From: Phycisphaeraceae bacterium | GTDB taxonomy: Bacteria > Planctomycetota > Phycisphaerae > Phycisphaerales > Phycisphaeraceae | Length of the DNA: 13,523 nt | Direction of reading: 5' to 3' | Assembly (NCBI GenBank): GCA_028281215.1 | Contig: JANQKH010000404.1 | Location: 1 to 13,523 of the forward strand | Shown here: one piece after another, positions 8,334 to 13,523 of the stretch | Numbering within the stretch: position 1 is the stretch's first letter | Layout: each line of letters starts with the position of its first letter | Translations under genes and position numbers: made by a program | Notes under the pieces: generated by a model | Databases searched by the model: none | Told to the model about the DNA's origin: nothing | The model's input: only the letters and a program-made list of their open reading frames with translations

Positions 8334-8339
8334 ATTGTA
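8334..8339 (-). promoter_or_regulatory. Possible -10 element for the adaptor-pump operon
   Basis: Read on the minus strand, TACAAT matches the -10 consensus at 5 of 6 positions and lies 27 nt before the adaptor start. No good -35 is found at 16-18 nt spacing. The 117-nt gap to the acetyltransferase leaves room for an independent promoter, but readthrough from that gene is equally possible. Confidence 0.25.
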
Positions 8340-8423
8340 GACATTCAGTTGCCTCGCGATCTGTTGATGTACGTTTTTCGCAGGAATGGTTGCCGTTTAT
8401 TCTCATCCGATCATCGTCTACTT

Positions 8424-8948
8424 TCAACCTGTGGTGTTCATCCGCCGTGCCATCCACTGCACATCCCAGAATTGGTCGAACTTACGGCCCACTTGTTCCC
8501 ACACGCCCATCGATTTGAACCCGAACCGTTCGTGCAATCGAACGGACGCCACGTTAGGCAACGTAATGCCGGCGAACGCCTGGTGCACATCTTCGCCGAC
8601 GAGCCGATCAAACAAGGCTGCGTACAACTTGGCGCCGTATCCCTTGCCCGTGCAAGTGGCGTCGAGATATACACTGGTCTCCACTGACGTGTCGTACGCC
8701 CGCTTGTACCGCAACTGGCTGGTGCACGCGTACCCGATCACGTATTCGGCGCCGTCTTGCTCAGCCACACCGACGAGCAACTGATGCCGACCCGAATCCG
8801 CAAACGCATCGAACCACGCATGCCGGGAGTCGACGGTATGTGGTTCGAGGTCGAACGTGATCGCCGTATGGTCCACATAGTGGTTGTAGATCCGAACGAT
8901 GTCGTGCAGATCGGGTAGCTGAGCGTGTCGAATGATGAGTTCAGGCAT
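8424..8948 (-). CDS. GNAT-family N-acetyltransferase, phosphinothricin-acetyltransferase-like
   Basis: Expected to transfer an acetyl group from acetyl-CoA to an amine in the cytoplasm. The closest family by eye is PAT/Bar and its relatives that act on phosphinothricin, methionine sulfoximine or similar amino-acid analogues. The 174-residue protein fits that family's length. It shows an N-terminal IRHAQLPDLHDIVRIYNHYV, a conserved glutamate in SVETSVYL (Glu90), acetyl-CoA loop TGKGYG at 100-105, and the C-terminal block NVASVRLHERFGFKSMG at 132-148. On the minus strand AGGA (bases 8955-8958) sits 6 nt before ATG 8948 and supports the start. It is transcribed towards the adaptor-pump pair, 117 nt away. 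The true substrate cannot be assigned. Confidence 0.9.
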   Translation of the reverse strand: MPELIIRHAQLPDLHDIVRIYNHYVDHTAITFDLEPHTVDSRHAWFDAFADSGRHQLLVGVAEQDGAEYVIGYACTSQLRYKRAYDTSVETSVYLDATCTGKGYGAKLYAALFDRLVGEDVHQAFAGITLPNVASVRLHERFGFKSMGVWEQVGRKFDQFWDVQWMARRMNTTG

Positions 8949-9014
8949 GAATGGTCCTGTAACGACGTGCGTGATGTTGCGTCGTCATGGTGTGAAGTTG
9001 GGACGAAGCCGGCA

Positions 9015-9023
9015 TGTTATGAT
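9015..9023 (+). promoter_or_regulatory. Candidate extended -10 promoter of the first double-zinc-ribbon gene
   Basis: TGTTATGAT fits an extended -10 (TGn plus TATGAT, 5 of 6 to consensus) and ends 40 nt before ATG 9064. No strong -35 is seen, which extended -10 promoters tolerate. The second paralog has TATCAT at a similar distance, 38 nt before its start. The same 115-bp divergent gap also holds ACGACG 8962-8967 and CGTCGT 8980-8985, a 6-bp inverted repeat of unknown role. Confidence 0.35.
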
Positions 9024-9053
9024 TTGTCGCCGACGGATGCGGCAATTGTTTTT

Positions 9054-9057
9054 GGGG
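9054..9057 (+). promoter_or_regulatory. GGGG ribosome-binding element, first paralog
   Basis: GGGG sits exactly 6 nt before ATG 9064. The second paralog has the same GGGG-6-ATG arrangement, which supports both start choices over longer upstream frames. Confidence 0.4.
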
Positions 9058-9063
9058 CACGGC

Positions 9064-10317
9064 ATGATTGATTTCACCTGCGAAATGTGCGGCGCGGAAT
9101 ACTGCGTCGATGACGATAAAGCCGGCAAACTGGCGCGGTGCAAGGACTGCGGCCAGGACATCACCGTACCGTTGAAAACCGGTTCGCCACCCGCGCCCAT
9201 GCCGGTCGCCCCACCGCCGGAAAGTTCGACCACAACCGATGTTGAATCGTCGATCGCCGCCTCTAATACTTCTGCATCTTCGACTGCCGTTCCCGCCGAG
9301 TTCCTCAAAAGCTGGTCGCAGTTCCAGACGCCCGAAGGCCGCAAGGCCGCCCGTATTGGGCGTCCACTCGATCCCCACGCCGAGGCGACCAACCGCAAGC
9401 GCAACCTGATCATGATCGGCGCGGCGTTGTTCATCGGATTCATCATGCCGGTCTGTATCGCCAGCGCGCTGAGTCCATCGCTGCGCATCAGCATGTTTAA
9501 CATCGAAGGGATGGGCGAATCGGGCATCGGCTGGGCGGGGGTGGTCACCCTGGCGTTTCCCCTGATTGCCGGAGCTTTGGTGCTCATCCTGCAACCTCTG
9601 AACGCCCGGCCGCGCGGTGTCGCGCTGATCAGTCTGTTCGTCGTCCAGTTGATCGTGGTTTTGATCGGTTCGGATTTGATAAACCTGGAGAACTTGCTCG
9701 GCCGGGAATTGCGCCTCGTCACGTTTGTGTATGTGATGAGTTTCGGCAGCTTCTGGGGCCTGCTGATCTGCGCCCGGGCGCGCTGGTACCGGCCCGACGC
9801 CACGGCTGGGTACATCGTCGGCGTCGTCGGCGCGCTGTGCACGTTTGTCATCTTCTTTGTGCCGTTTGAAGGATCGATGGGAATCCGTAATGTCTTCCAG
9901 GTCATGCGATTTGCCCCGGTGATCGGCGCGTTCGCCATTGTTGGATCGTTGCTCGTGCTCGCGACGGCGCTGGTGACGGTGGTCAATACACCCGGCCGAC
10001 CGTTGGAGACGGTTTCCAAAACGGCGCGCCTGGCGTATGTCCTTTTGCTGTGCTCGTGGTTGGTGTCGGCGATGATCATTGCCATCCCGATTGTCCAAGG
10101 CATGATGCATGCCGGCCAGATCGCCGCTGCATTCATCATGTTCATCAAGGCACTGCTCTGGATCGGCGGTCTCCTGCTGCTCGTGCCGGTCGGCGTGACC
10201 GACCTGATCATCGGCGATCCCGACATCGATTACAGCCGATGCCTCAAATGCAGCTACGACCTGCGCGCCGCAGCCGACCGCCTCTGCCCCGAGTGTGGTT
10301 TGCAGAACCCGGTGTGA
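9064..10317 (+). CDS. Eight-helix membrane protein with a zinc ribbon at each end (paralog 1)
   Basis: Function unknown; I recognise the architecture but no named family. The 417-residue protein opens with a zinc ribbon using C6, C9, C26 and C29 (MIDFTCEMCGAEYCVDDDKA, then CKDCGQDITVP). A Pro/Ser/Thr-rich linker follows to about residue 95, then GRPLDP (99-104). About eight hydrophobic helices lie near 114-136, 156-177, 185-206, 218-238, 248-268, 284-308, 322-345 and 353-383. A second ribbon uses C393, C396, C408 and C411 and ends CPECGLQNPV. Even helix number puts both ribbons on the same side, presumably the cytoplasm. The start at ATG 9064 matches the paralog's N-terminus; the frame stays open upstream to 8932, but that stretch overlaps the divergent acetyltransferase. 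The next gene is its diverged duplicate, 104 bp downstream. Confidence 0.85.
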   Translation: MIDFTCEMCGAEYCVDDDKAGKLARCKDCGQDITVPLKTGSPPAPMPVAPPPESSTTTDVESSIAASNTSASSTAVPAEFLKSWSQFQTPEGRKAARIGRPLDPHAEATNRKRNLIMIGAALFIGFIMPVCIASALSPSLRISMFNIEGMGESGIGWAGVVTLAFPLIAGALVLILQPLNARPRGVALISLFVVQLIVVLIGSDLINLENLLGRELRLVTFVYVMSFGSFWGLLICARARWYRPDATAGYIVGVVGALCTFVIFFVPFEGSMGIRNVFQVMRFAPVIGAFAIVGSLLVLATALVTVVNTPGRPLETVSKTARLAYVLLLCSWLVSAMIIAIPIVQGMMHAGQIAAAFIMFIKALLWIGGLLLLVPVGVTDLIIGDPDIDYSRCLKCSYDLRAAADRLCPECGLQNPV

Positions 10318-10331
10318 TGGCTTGACATCAC
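10314..10331 (+). other. Small hairpin over the stop codon of paralog 1
   Basis: GTGATG, loop GCTTGA, then CATCAC form a perfect 6-bp stem that includes the TGA stop. No T-run follows, so it is not a standard intrinsic terminator. It could mildly stabilise the 3' end or be incidental. Confidence 0.3.
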
Positions 10332-10377
10332 GCGATACGGCAGGACCATCCCGCTTCGACGCCGAGGCTGTGTGTTG

Positions 10378-10383
10378 TATCAT
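10378..10383 (+). promoter_or_regulatory. Possible -10 element of the second double-zinc-ribbon gene
   Basis: TATCAT matches the -10 consensus at 5 of 6 positions and ends 38 nt before ATG 10422, close to the 40-nt distance seen in paralog 1. A TTGACA at 10322-10327 is too far upstream to pair with it. Cotranscription from the first gene is an alternative. Confidence 0.25.
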
Positions 10384-10411
10384 GCCGCCTTCCTTCATTT
10401 TGATCCGTAGC

Positions 10412-10415
10412 GGGG
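10412..10415 (+). promoter_or_regulatory. GGGG ribosome-binding element, second paralog
   Basis: GGGG is separated from ATG 10422 by 6 nt, identical in spacing to paralog 1. Confidence 0.4.
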
Positions 10416-10421
10416 TTTCCC

Positions 10422-11687
10422 ATGATTCATTTCGAGTGTGAAAGTTGCAAAGCGATGTACCGCGTCGACGACAGCAAGGCCGGCGTGAAGTCAAAGTGCA
10501 AGAAGTGCGGCCAACCAATCACGGTGCCGCAAGCTTCGACTGTTGCGCCGCCAACCAAACCCAAACCTCCGGCGCCTGCGACAAAACAACAGCAAACGCC
10601 TTCCGCCGGTCGGCCTTCACCAGCCGCGCCACGCCCGAAATCTAGGCCCGCGCCCAACGCCGGCCCCAAGACATACAAGAGCATCGACGACTTTGAATCC
10701 AAGGATGCGAAAGTGCAGGCGTTGCGGGGTCGGCCGTTCGATCCCAAGCGTGAAGCGTCCCGCCGCCTTGGTTTTCTGATTTTGTTGGGCGGCGCGCTGC
10801 TTGCCGGGTTTATCCTGCCGGTGTTCGGGTTTGCACGTGGTGGTGATTTCCATATCGAGTTCCTCAGTTTCACCATGCTGAACCAATCGCCCAACTGGAT
10901 CGCTACGGTCGGCGTGCTGTATCCCGCCATCGCAGGGTTGGTCGTGTTGGTGGTCAGCGCCGGCGTGAAAGGGCCGATCCGCGGCGTGATCTTGATTGTG
11001 CTTGGGCTTACGCCGGTCATTTTTGCGCTCCTGGAAGCAGATGTGTCTACCATCATGGATCAACTGCGGTTTGCGCCGCAAGGCTCGGTGATGGTGGCCT
11101 TGTTGTTGCTCATTGGTTTCTACGGCGTGTTCATTGGCAATCGGGCTCGCTGGTATCGTCCGAATCAAAACATCGCCTATGTGTTTGCCCTCATCGGTGG
11201 TTGCTGTCTGCTCGCGCTCATGCTCGTGCCTTTTGACGGCACGCCCGCAGCGATTGGCGTGTTCGGCGCCTTTCGCGCCAACTTCCTGGCCGGCATCGGT
11301 GTGGTCATTCCGGTATACATGATCATTGGTTGTGCCGTCATCAGTGTGTTAAATTCGTACAAGACCAAGCCGTTAAACGCGTCATTCATGGCGGGCATCG
11401 CCTTCCGTCTGCTGATCGGCAGCGCCGTCATCTTGGCCGTTATTTCGATCGTGCCGGAACTCATCCGCAGCGGCATCGATGCCATGGTTCTGATCACCGT
11501 GATCAGCGCCACCCTGAAATTCGGTTGCTGGATTGTCGGCATCATTCTGTTGTTCCCACTTGGTGTGATCGACATGCTGGTTGGCGACCCGGAACTTGAC
11601 TTCAACAACTGCGTGCAATGCGAATATGACCTGCGAGCAACCATGGATCGCCTTTGCCCTGAATGTGGTTTGCAGAATCCGGTGTGA
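10422..11687 (+). CDS. Eight-helix membrane protein with a zinc ribbon at each end (paralog 2)
   Basis: Function unknown; clear paralog of the preceding gene. The 421-residue protein has the same plan. The N-terminal ribbon uses C6, C9, C26 and C29, then a Pro/Lys/Ala-rich linker runs to about 85, GRPFDP is at 103-108, and about eight hydrophobic helices lie between 115 and 390. The C-terminal ribbon uses C397, C400, C412 and C415. By hand alignment 23 of the first 36 residues and 20 of the last 25 match paralog 1. The helices between are much more diverged, apart from anchors such as RARWYRP and LVPF-[ED]-G. The linker is more basic and proline-rich than in paralog 1. It is followed after 37 nt by the convergent DUF1501 gene. 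Confidence 0.87.
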   Translation: MIHFECESCKAMYRVDDSKAGVKSKCKKCGQPITVPQASTVAPPTKPKPPAPATKQQQTPSAGRPSPAAPRPKSRPAPNAGPKTYKSIDDFESKDAKVQALRGRPFDPKREASRRLGFLILLGGALLAGFILPVFGFARGGDFHIEFLSFTMLNQSPNWIATVGVLYPAIAGLVVLVVSAGVKGPIRGVILIVLGLTPVIFALLEADVSTIMDQLRFAPQGSVMVALLLLIGFYGVFIGNRARWYRPNQNIAYVFALIGGCCLLALMLVPFDGTPAAIGVFGAFRANFLAGIGVVIPVYMIIGCAVISVLNSYKTKPLNASFMAGIAFRLLIGSAVILAVISIVPELIRSGIDAMVLITVISATLKFGCWIVGIILLFPLGVIDMLVGDPELDFNNCVQCEYDLRATMDRLCPECGLQNPV

Positions 11688-11728
11688 TGCGAATGCGTGT
11701 GATGGCACGACATCCCTTCGCGCATCAC
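11684..11728. terminator. Possible weak bidirectional hairpin between convergent genes
   Basis: GTGATGCG at 11684-11691 can pair with CGCATCAC at 11721-11728 across a 29-nt loop, joining the ends of paralog 2 and the DUF1501 gene. It covers both stop codons. With a long loop and no T-run on either strand it is a weak terminator candidate at best. Confidence 0.25.
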
Positions 11729-13179
11729 GCCAGCAGTTCTTTGATGACGTGTCCATGCACGTCGGTCAGACGGAAGTCGCGACCGGCGAAGCGGTACGTC
11801 AACTTCTCATGATCGAAGCCCAGAAGATGAAGCATCGTCGCGTGCAGATCGTGAACGTGCACGCGGTTTTCCACTGCTTGAAAACCAAACTCATCGGTCG
11901 AGCCGTACACCGTCCCGCCCTTGATCCCACCGCCGGCAAGCCAGACGGTGAAACCCCAATGGTTGTGATCGCGACCGTTGATCTTGCCCGCGTTGGCGCC
12001 GGGTGTCGGCAGTTCCACCGTCGGCGTGCGACCAAACTCGCCGCCCCAGATCACCAGCGTTTCATCGAGTAATCCGCGTTCTTTCAGGTCGGTCAGCAAC
12101 GCCCCGATCGCCTGCGAACATTGTCCCGCGAGGTTGCGGTGGTTCACTTCGATGTCGTCGTGGTTGTCCCACGGTTGGCCGTTGCCGTGATAGAGTTGCA
12201 CGTAGCGCACCCCGCGTTCGATGAGCCGACGGGCGATCAGAATCTGTCGCGCCTGCTGGCTGTTGCCGTAGCGTTCGCGTACGTGCTTCGGCTCCTTCTC
12301 CATGTCGAACGCATCCGTCGCCTCAAGTTGCATGCGGTACGCCAACTCGTATGAATGAATCCGCGCTTCGAGTTGCTCATCCTTCCCGCGCGCCTCGAGG
12401 TGTTGCTTGTTGAGTGCCTGCACGAGGTCAAGCATGTCGCGCTGCTGTTTCAACGTCATATTGCGCGGCTTGATGTTTTCAATCAGTTTCTCAACCTGTT
12501 TGTGACGCGTGTCGACGTACGTGCCCTGATACACGCCCGGCAAAAACGCCGACTGCCAGTTCTGTGTGCTCTTGATCGGATACCCGCCCGGACACATCGC
12601 CACGAAACCGGGCAGGTTCTGATTATCCGTGCCCAGCCCATACATCAGCCACGACCCCATGCTCGGCCGCACCATCGTCGACGTGCCGCAATTCATCAGC
12701 ATCAATGACGGTTCATGGTTCGGCACCTCGGCGTGCATCGAGCGAATCACACAAAGATCGTCCGCGTGCTCGCCCACATGCTTGAAAATCTCACTGACCG
12801 GAATGCCGCTTTGCCCGTACTGTTTGAATTTGAAAGGCGAAGGAAAGGCCGCGCCGGTTTTTCGTTCGGTTTTCAGATTCTTCGGGATCGGCTTGCCGGC
12901 CCACTTTTTCAGCGCCGGCTTCGGATCAAACGTATCCACGTGGGACGGTCCACCGTTCATGAACAGGTGAATCACACGTTTCGCTTTCGGTGTGAAGTGA
13001 GGCTGCTTCGGCGCCATCGGGTTCGTCATCTTCGCAGCACCGTCGCCCAACGCGGAAGGCAGGTAATCATCGTTCAACAGCAAACTGCTCAGCCCCATCA
13101 TGCCGACGCCCATGCCGCAGTTCTGGAGGAACCGCCGGCGGGTCGCGTACGGAGCGGGATGGGTGTGCGAAGGTTTCAT
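11725..13179 (-). CDS. DUF1501 family protein, Tat-exported
   Basis: DUF1501 proteins belong to the alkaline-phosphatase-like superfamily, are abundant in Planctomycetota, and have no firmly established reaction. The 484-residue product starts with a twin-arginine signal: TRRRFLQ at 13-19, then the hydrophobic stretch GMGVGMMGLSSLLL. Family blocks follow in order: HLFMNGGPSHVDTFDP at 71-86, IRSMHAEVPNHEPS around 145-158, VIWGGEFGRTP at 376-386, GRDHNHWGFTVWLAGGG at 402-418, and HDLHATMLHLLGFDHEKL at 443-460. Metal-ligand-type Asp and His residues are therefore present. ATG 13179 is chosen because it places the Tat motif near the N-terminus; the frame stays open to 13254 but those residues look non-coding. 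The usual DUF1549/DUF1553 partner is not downstream and, if present, lies beyond the right edge. Confidence 0.93.
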   Translation of the reverse strand: MKPSHTHPAPYATRRRFLQNCGMGVGMMGLSSLLLNDDYLPSALGDGAAKMTNPMAPKQPHFTPKAKRVIHLFMNGGPSHVDTFDPKPALKKWAGKPIPKNLKTERKTGAAFPSPFKFKQYGQSGIPVSEIFKHVGEHADDLCVIRSMHAEVPNHEPSLMLMNCGTSTMVRPSMGSWLMYGLGTDNQNLPGFVAMCPGGYPIKSTQNWQSAFLPGVYQGTYVDTRHKQVEKLIENIKPRNMTLKQQRDMLDLVQALNKQHLEARGKDEQLEARIHSYELAYRMQLEATDAFDMEKEPKHVRERYGNSQQARQILIARRLIERGVRYVQLYHGNGQPWDNHDDIEVNHRNLAGQCSQAIGALLTDLKERGLLDETLVIWGGEFGRTPTVELPTPGANAGKINGRDHNHWGFTVWLAGGGIKGGTVYGSTDEFGFQAVENRVHVHDLHATMLHLLGFDHEKLTYRFAGRDFRLTDVHGHVIKELLA

Positions 13180-13325
13180 GTCAGTTGGATTCCATGCTGC
13201 AGGCCAACCATATCTGACCCACCAGTGTAGTCGTCCATCGCCCGCCGATGGCATTCAAATGAATGGTTGGGTGCCGGCGCGCACAGACATGACCACGTTT
13301 TGTGAAAATCTCAAACACCGATCGG

Positions 13326-13523
13326 GCATGTCCGGACATCGGGGGAGGGGTTAACGCGGGGGAATTGCTATATCTCAAGTTATTGAAGTAACTTACATCA
13401 TGTCCGGCGAAAATGTCCGGACGTCCGGCCTGCGTTTTTCGCCGGACATGATGTAAGTTACTTCAATAACTTGAGATATAGCAATTCCCCCGCGTTAACC
13501 CCTCCCCCGGTGTCCGGACATGC
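13326..13523. repeat. Long inverted repeat, 88-nt arms around a 22-nt palindromic spacer (MITE- or BIME-like)
   Basis: Bases 13326-13413 are the reverse complement of 13436-13523 at 87 of 88 positions; the only mismatch is T13339 against G13510. The 22-nt spacer 13414-13435 contains the perfect palindrome CCGGACGTCCGG (13417-13428). Within the left arm, ATGTCCGGACAT (13328-13339) is itself a perfect palindrome, and AAGTTA/TAACTT (13377-13382, 13389-13394) form a small hairpin. The arm also has three G-runs around 13340-13362. No coding frame or transposase is seen. The right arm ends exactly at the window edge, so the repeat may be longer. The structure suggests two REP-like units in opposite orientation or a MITE with very long terminal repeats. 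It lies 146 bp upstream of the DUF1501 start. Confidence 0.85.

Noticed and set aside
7420..8457. A 345-codon minus-strand frame overlapping the adaptor gene and the gap before it
   Set aside because: Most of it is an out-of-register reading of the adaptor gene, and the rest covers the 117-nt gap and the end of the acetyltransferase gene. No domain is visible.
8932..9063. Extended N-terminus for paralog 1 from the upstream in-frame start
   Set aside because: It would overlap the divergent acetyltransferase gene, is basic and without homology to paralog 2, and the GGGG-6-ATG arrangement plus the MI.F.CE.C N-terminus shared by both copies support ATG 9064.
10322..10327. TTGACA as a -35 box for paralog 2
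   Set aside because: At 16-18 nt spacing there is no acceptable -10 (ACCATC or neighbours), and the sequence is part of the stop-codon hairpin shared in part with the other copy.
8941..10518. Long minus-strand open frames (525 and 413 codons) opposite the first double-zinc-ribbon gene
   Set aside because: The translations are mostly Arg/Asp/Gln/His- or Met/Pro/Thr-rich with no recognisable domain, and they are antisense to a gene with clear zinc ribbons and membrane helices that has a paralog next door.
13180..13254. Extended N-terminus of the DUF1501 protein from 13254
   Set aside because: It would bury the twin-arginine motif about 40 residues in; starting at ATG 13179 puts it at residues 13-19, as in other Tat signals.
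13340..13362. G-rich stretch in the repeat arm as a G-quadruplex
   Set aside because: Only three runs of four or five G are present, and a two-tetrad or bulged structure would be speculative; the long duplex pairing would compete with it.
13326..13523. Reading the right-edge repeat as a CRISPR array or intrinsic terminator
   Set aside because: There are only two copies, in inverted orientation, with no regularly spaced direct repeats and no terminal T-run; the arms are far longer than a terminator stem.

Overview
The window looks like chromosomal DNA of a Planctomycetota bacterium, probably a draft or metagenomic contig. The evidence is the gene mix: a Tat-exported DUF1501 protein, a formylglycine-type sulfatase with a Sec signal peptide, and three membrane proteins carrying Cys4 zinc ribbons. 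Two of these begin with a short CxxC...CxxC ribbon and end in a 'CxxC-YDLR-CPECG' ribbon, a style common in this phylum. I cannot place it below phylum level from sequence alone.

Layout. Bases 1-73: leader of the first gene, with a small palindrome. 74-736 (+): protein-L-isoaspartate O-methyltransferase (pcm). 733-1827 (-): chorismate synthase (aroC), convergent with pcm, the stop codons overlapping. 1828-1933: divergent promoter region with a 10-bp perfect palindrome. 1934-3364 (+): secreted sulfatase. 3384-3641 (+): 85-residue zinc-ribbon protein with one C-terminal membrane helix. 3643-8306 (-): RND transporter permease and its periplasmic adaptor, adaptor first, coupled by an ATGA overlap. 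8424-8948 (-): phosphinothricin-acetyltransferase-like GNAT enzyme. 9064-10317 and 10422-11687 (+): tandem paralogous pair of eight-helix membrane proteins with a zinc ribbon at each end, function unknown. 11725-13179 (-): DUF1501 protein. 13180-13325: intergenic, nothing recognisable. 13326-13523: a striking inverted repeat with 88-nt arms (87 of 88 pairs matching) around a 22-nt spacer that itself holds a 12-bp perfect palindrome.

How the parts work together. Housekeeping functions (protein repair, the last step of the shikimate trunk) sit beside envelope and secreted functions (sulfatase, RND pump, DUF1501). The acetyltransferase, adaptor and pump are all leftward and could form a small detoxification or export unit, but no TolC-like outer-membrane factor is present. 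The sulfatase's maturation enzyme and the DUF1549/DUF1553 protein that usually accompanies DUF1501 are also absent. No defence system, CRISPR array, tRNA, rRNA or intact transposase is visible. The two observations most worth following are the long inverted repeat at the right edge, which resembles a REP/BIME or MITE-like mobile repeat, and the duplicated double-zinc-ribbon membrane protein.
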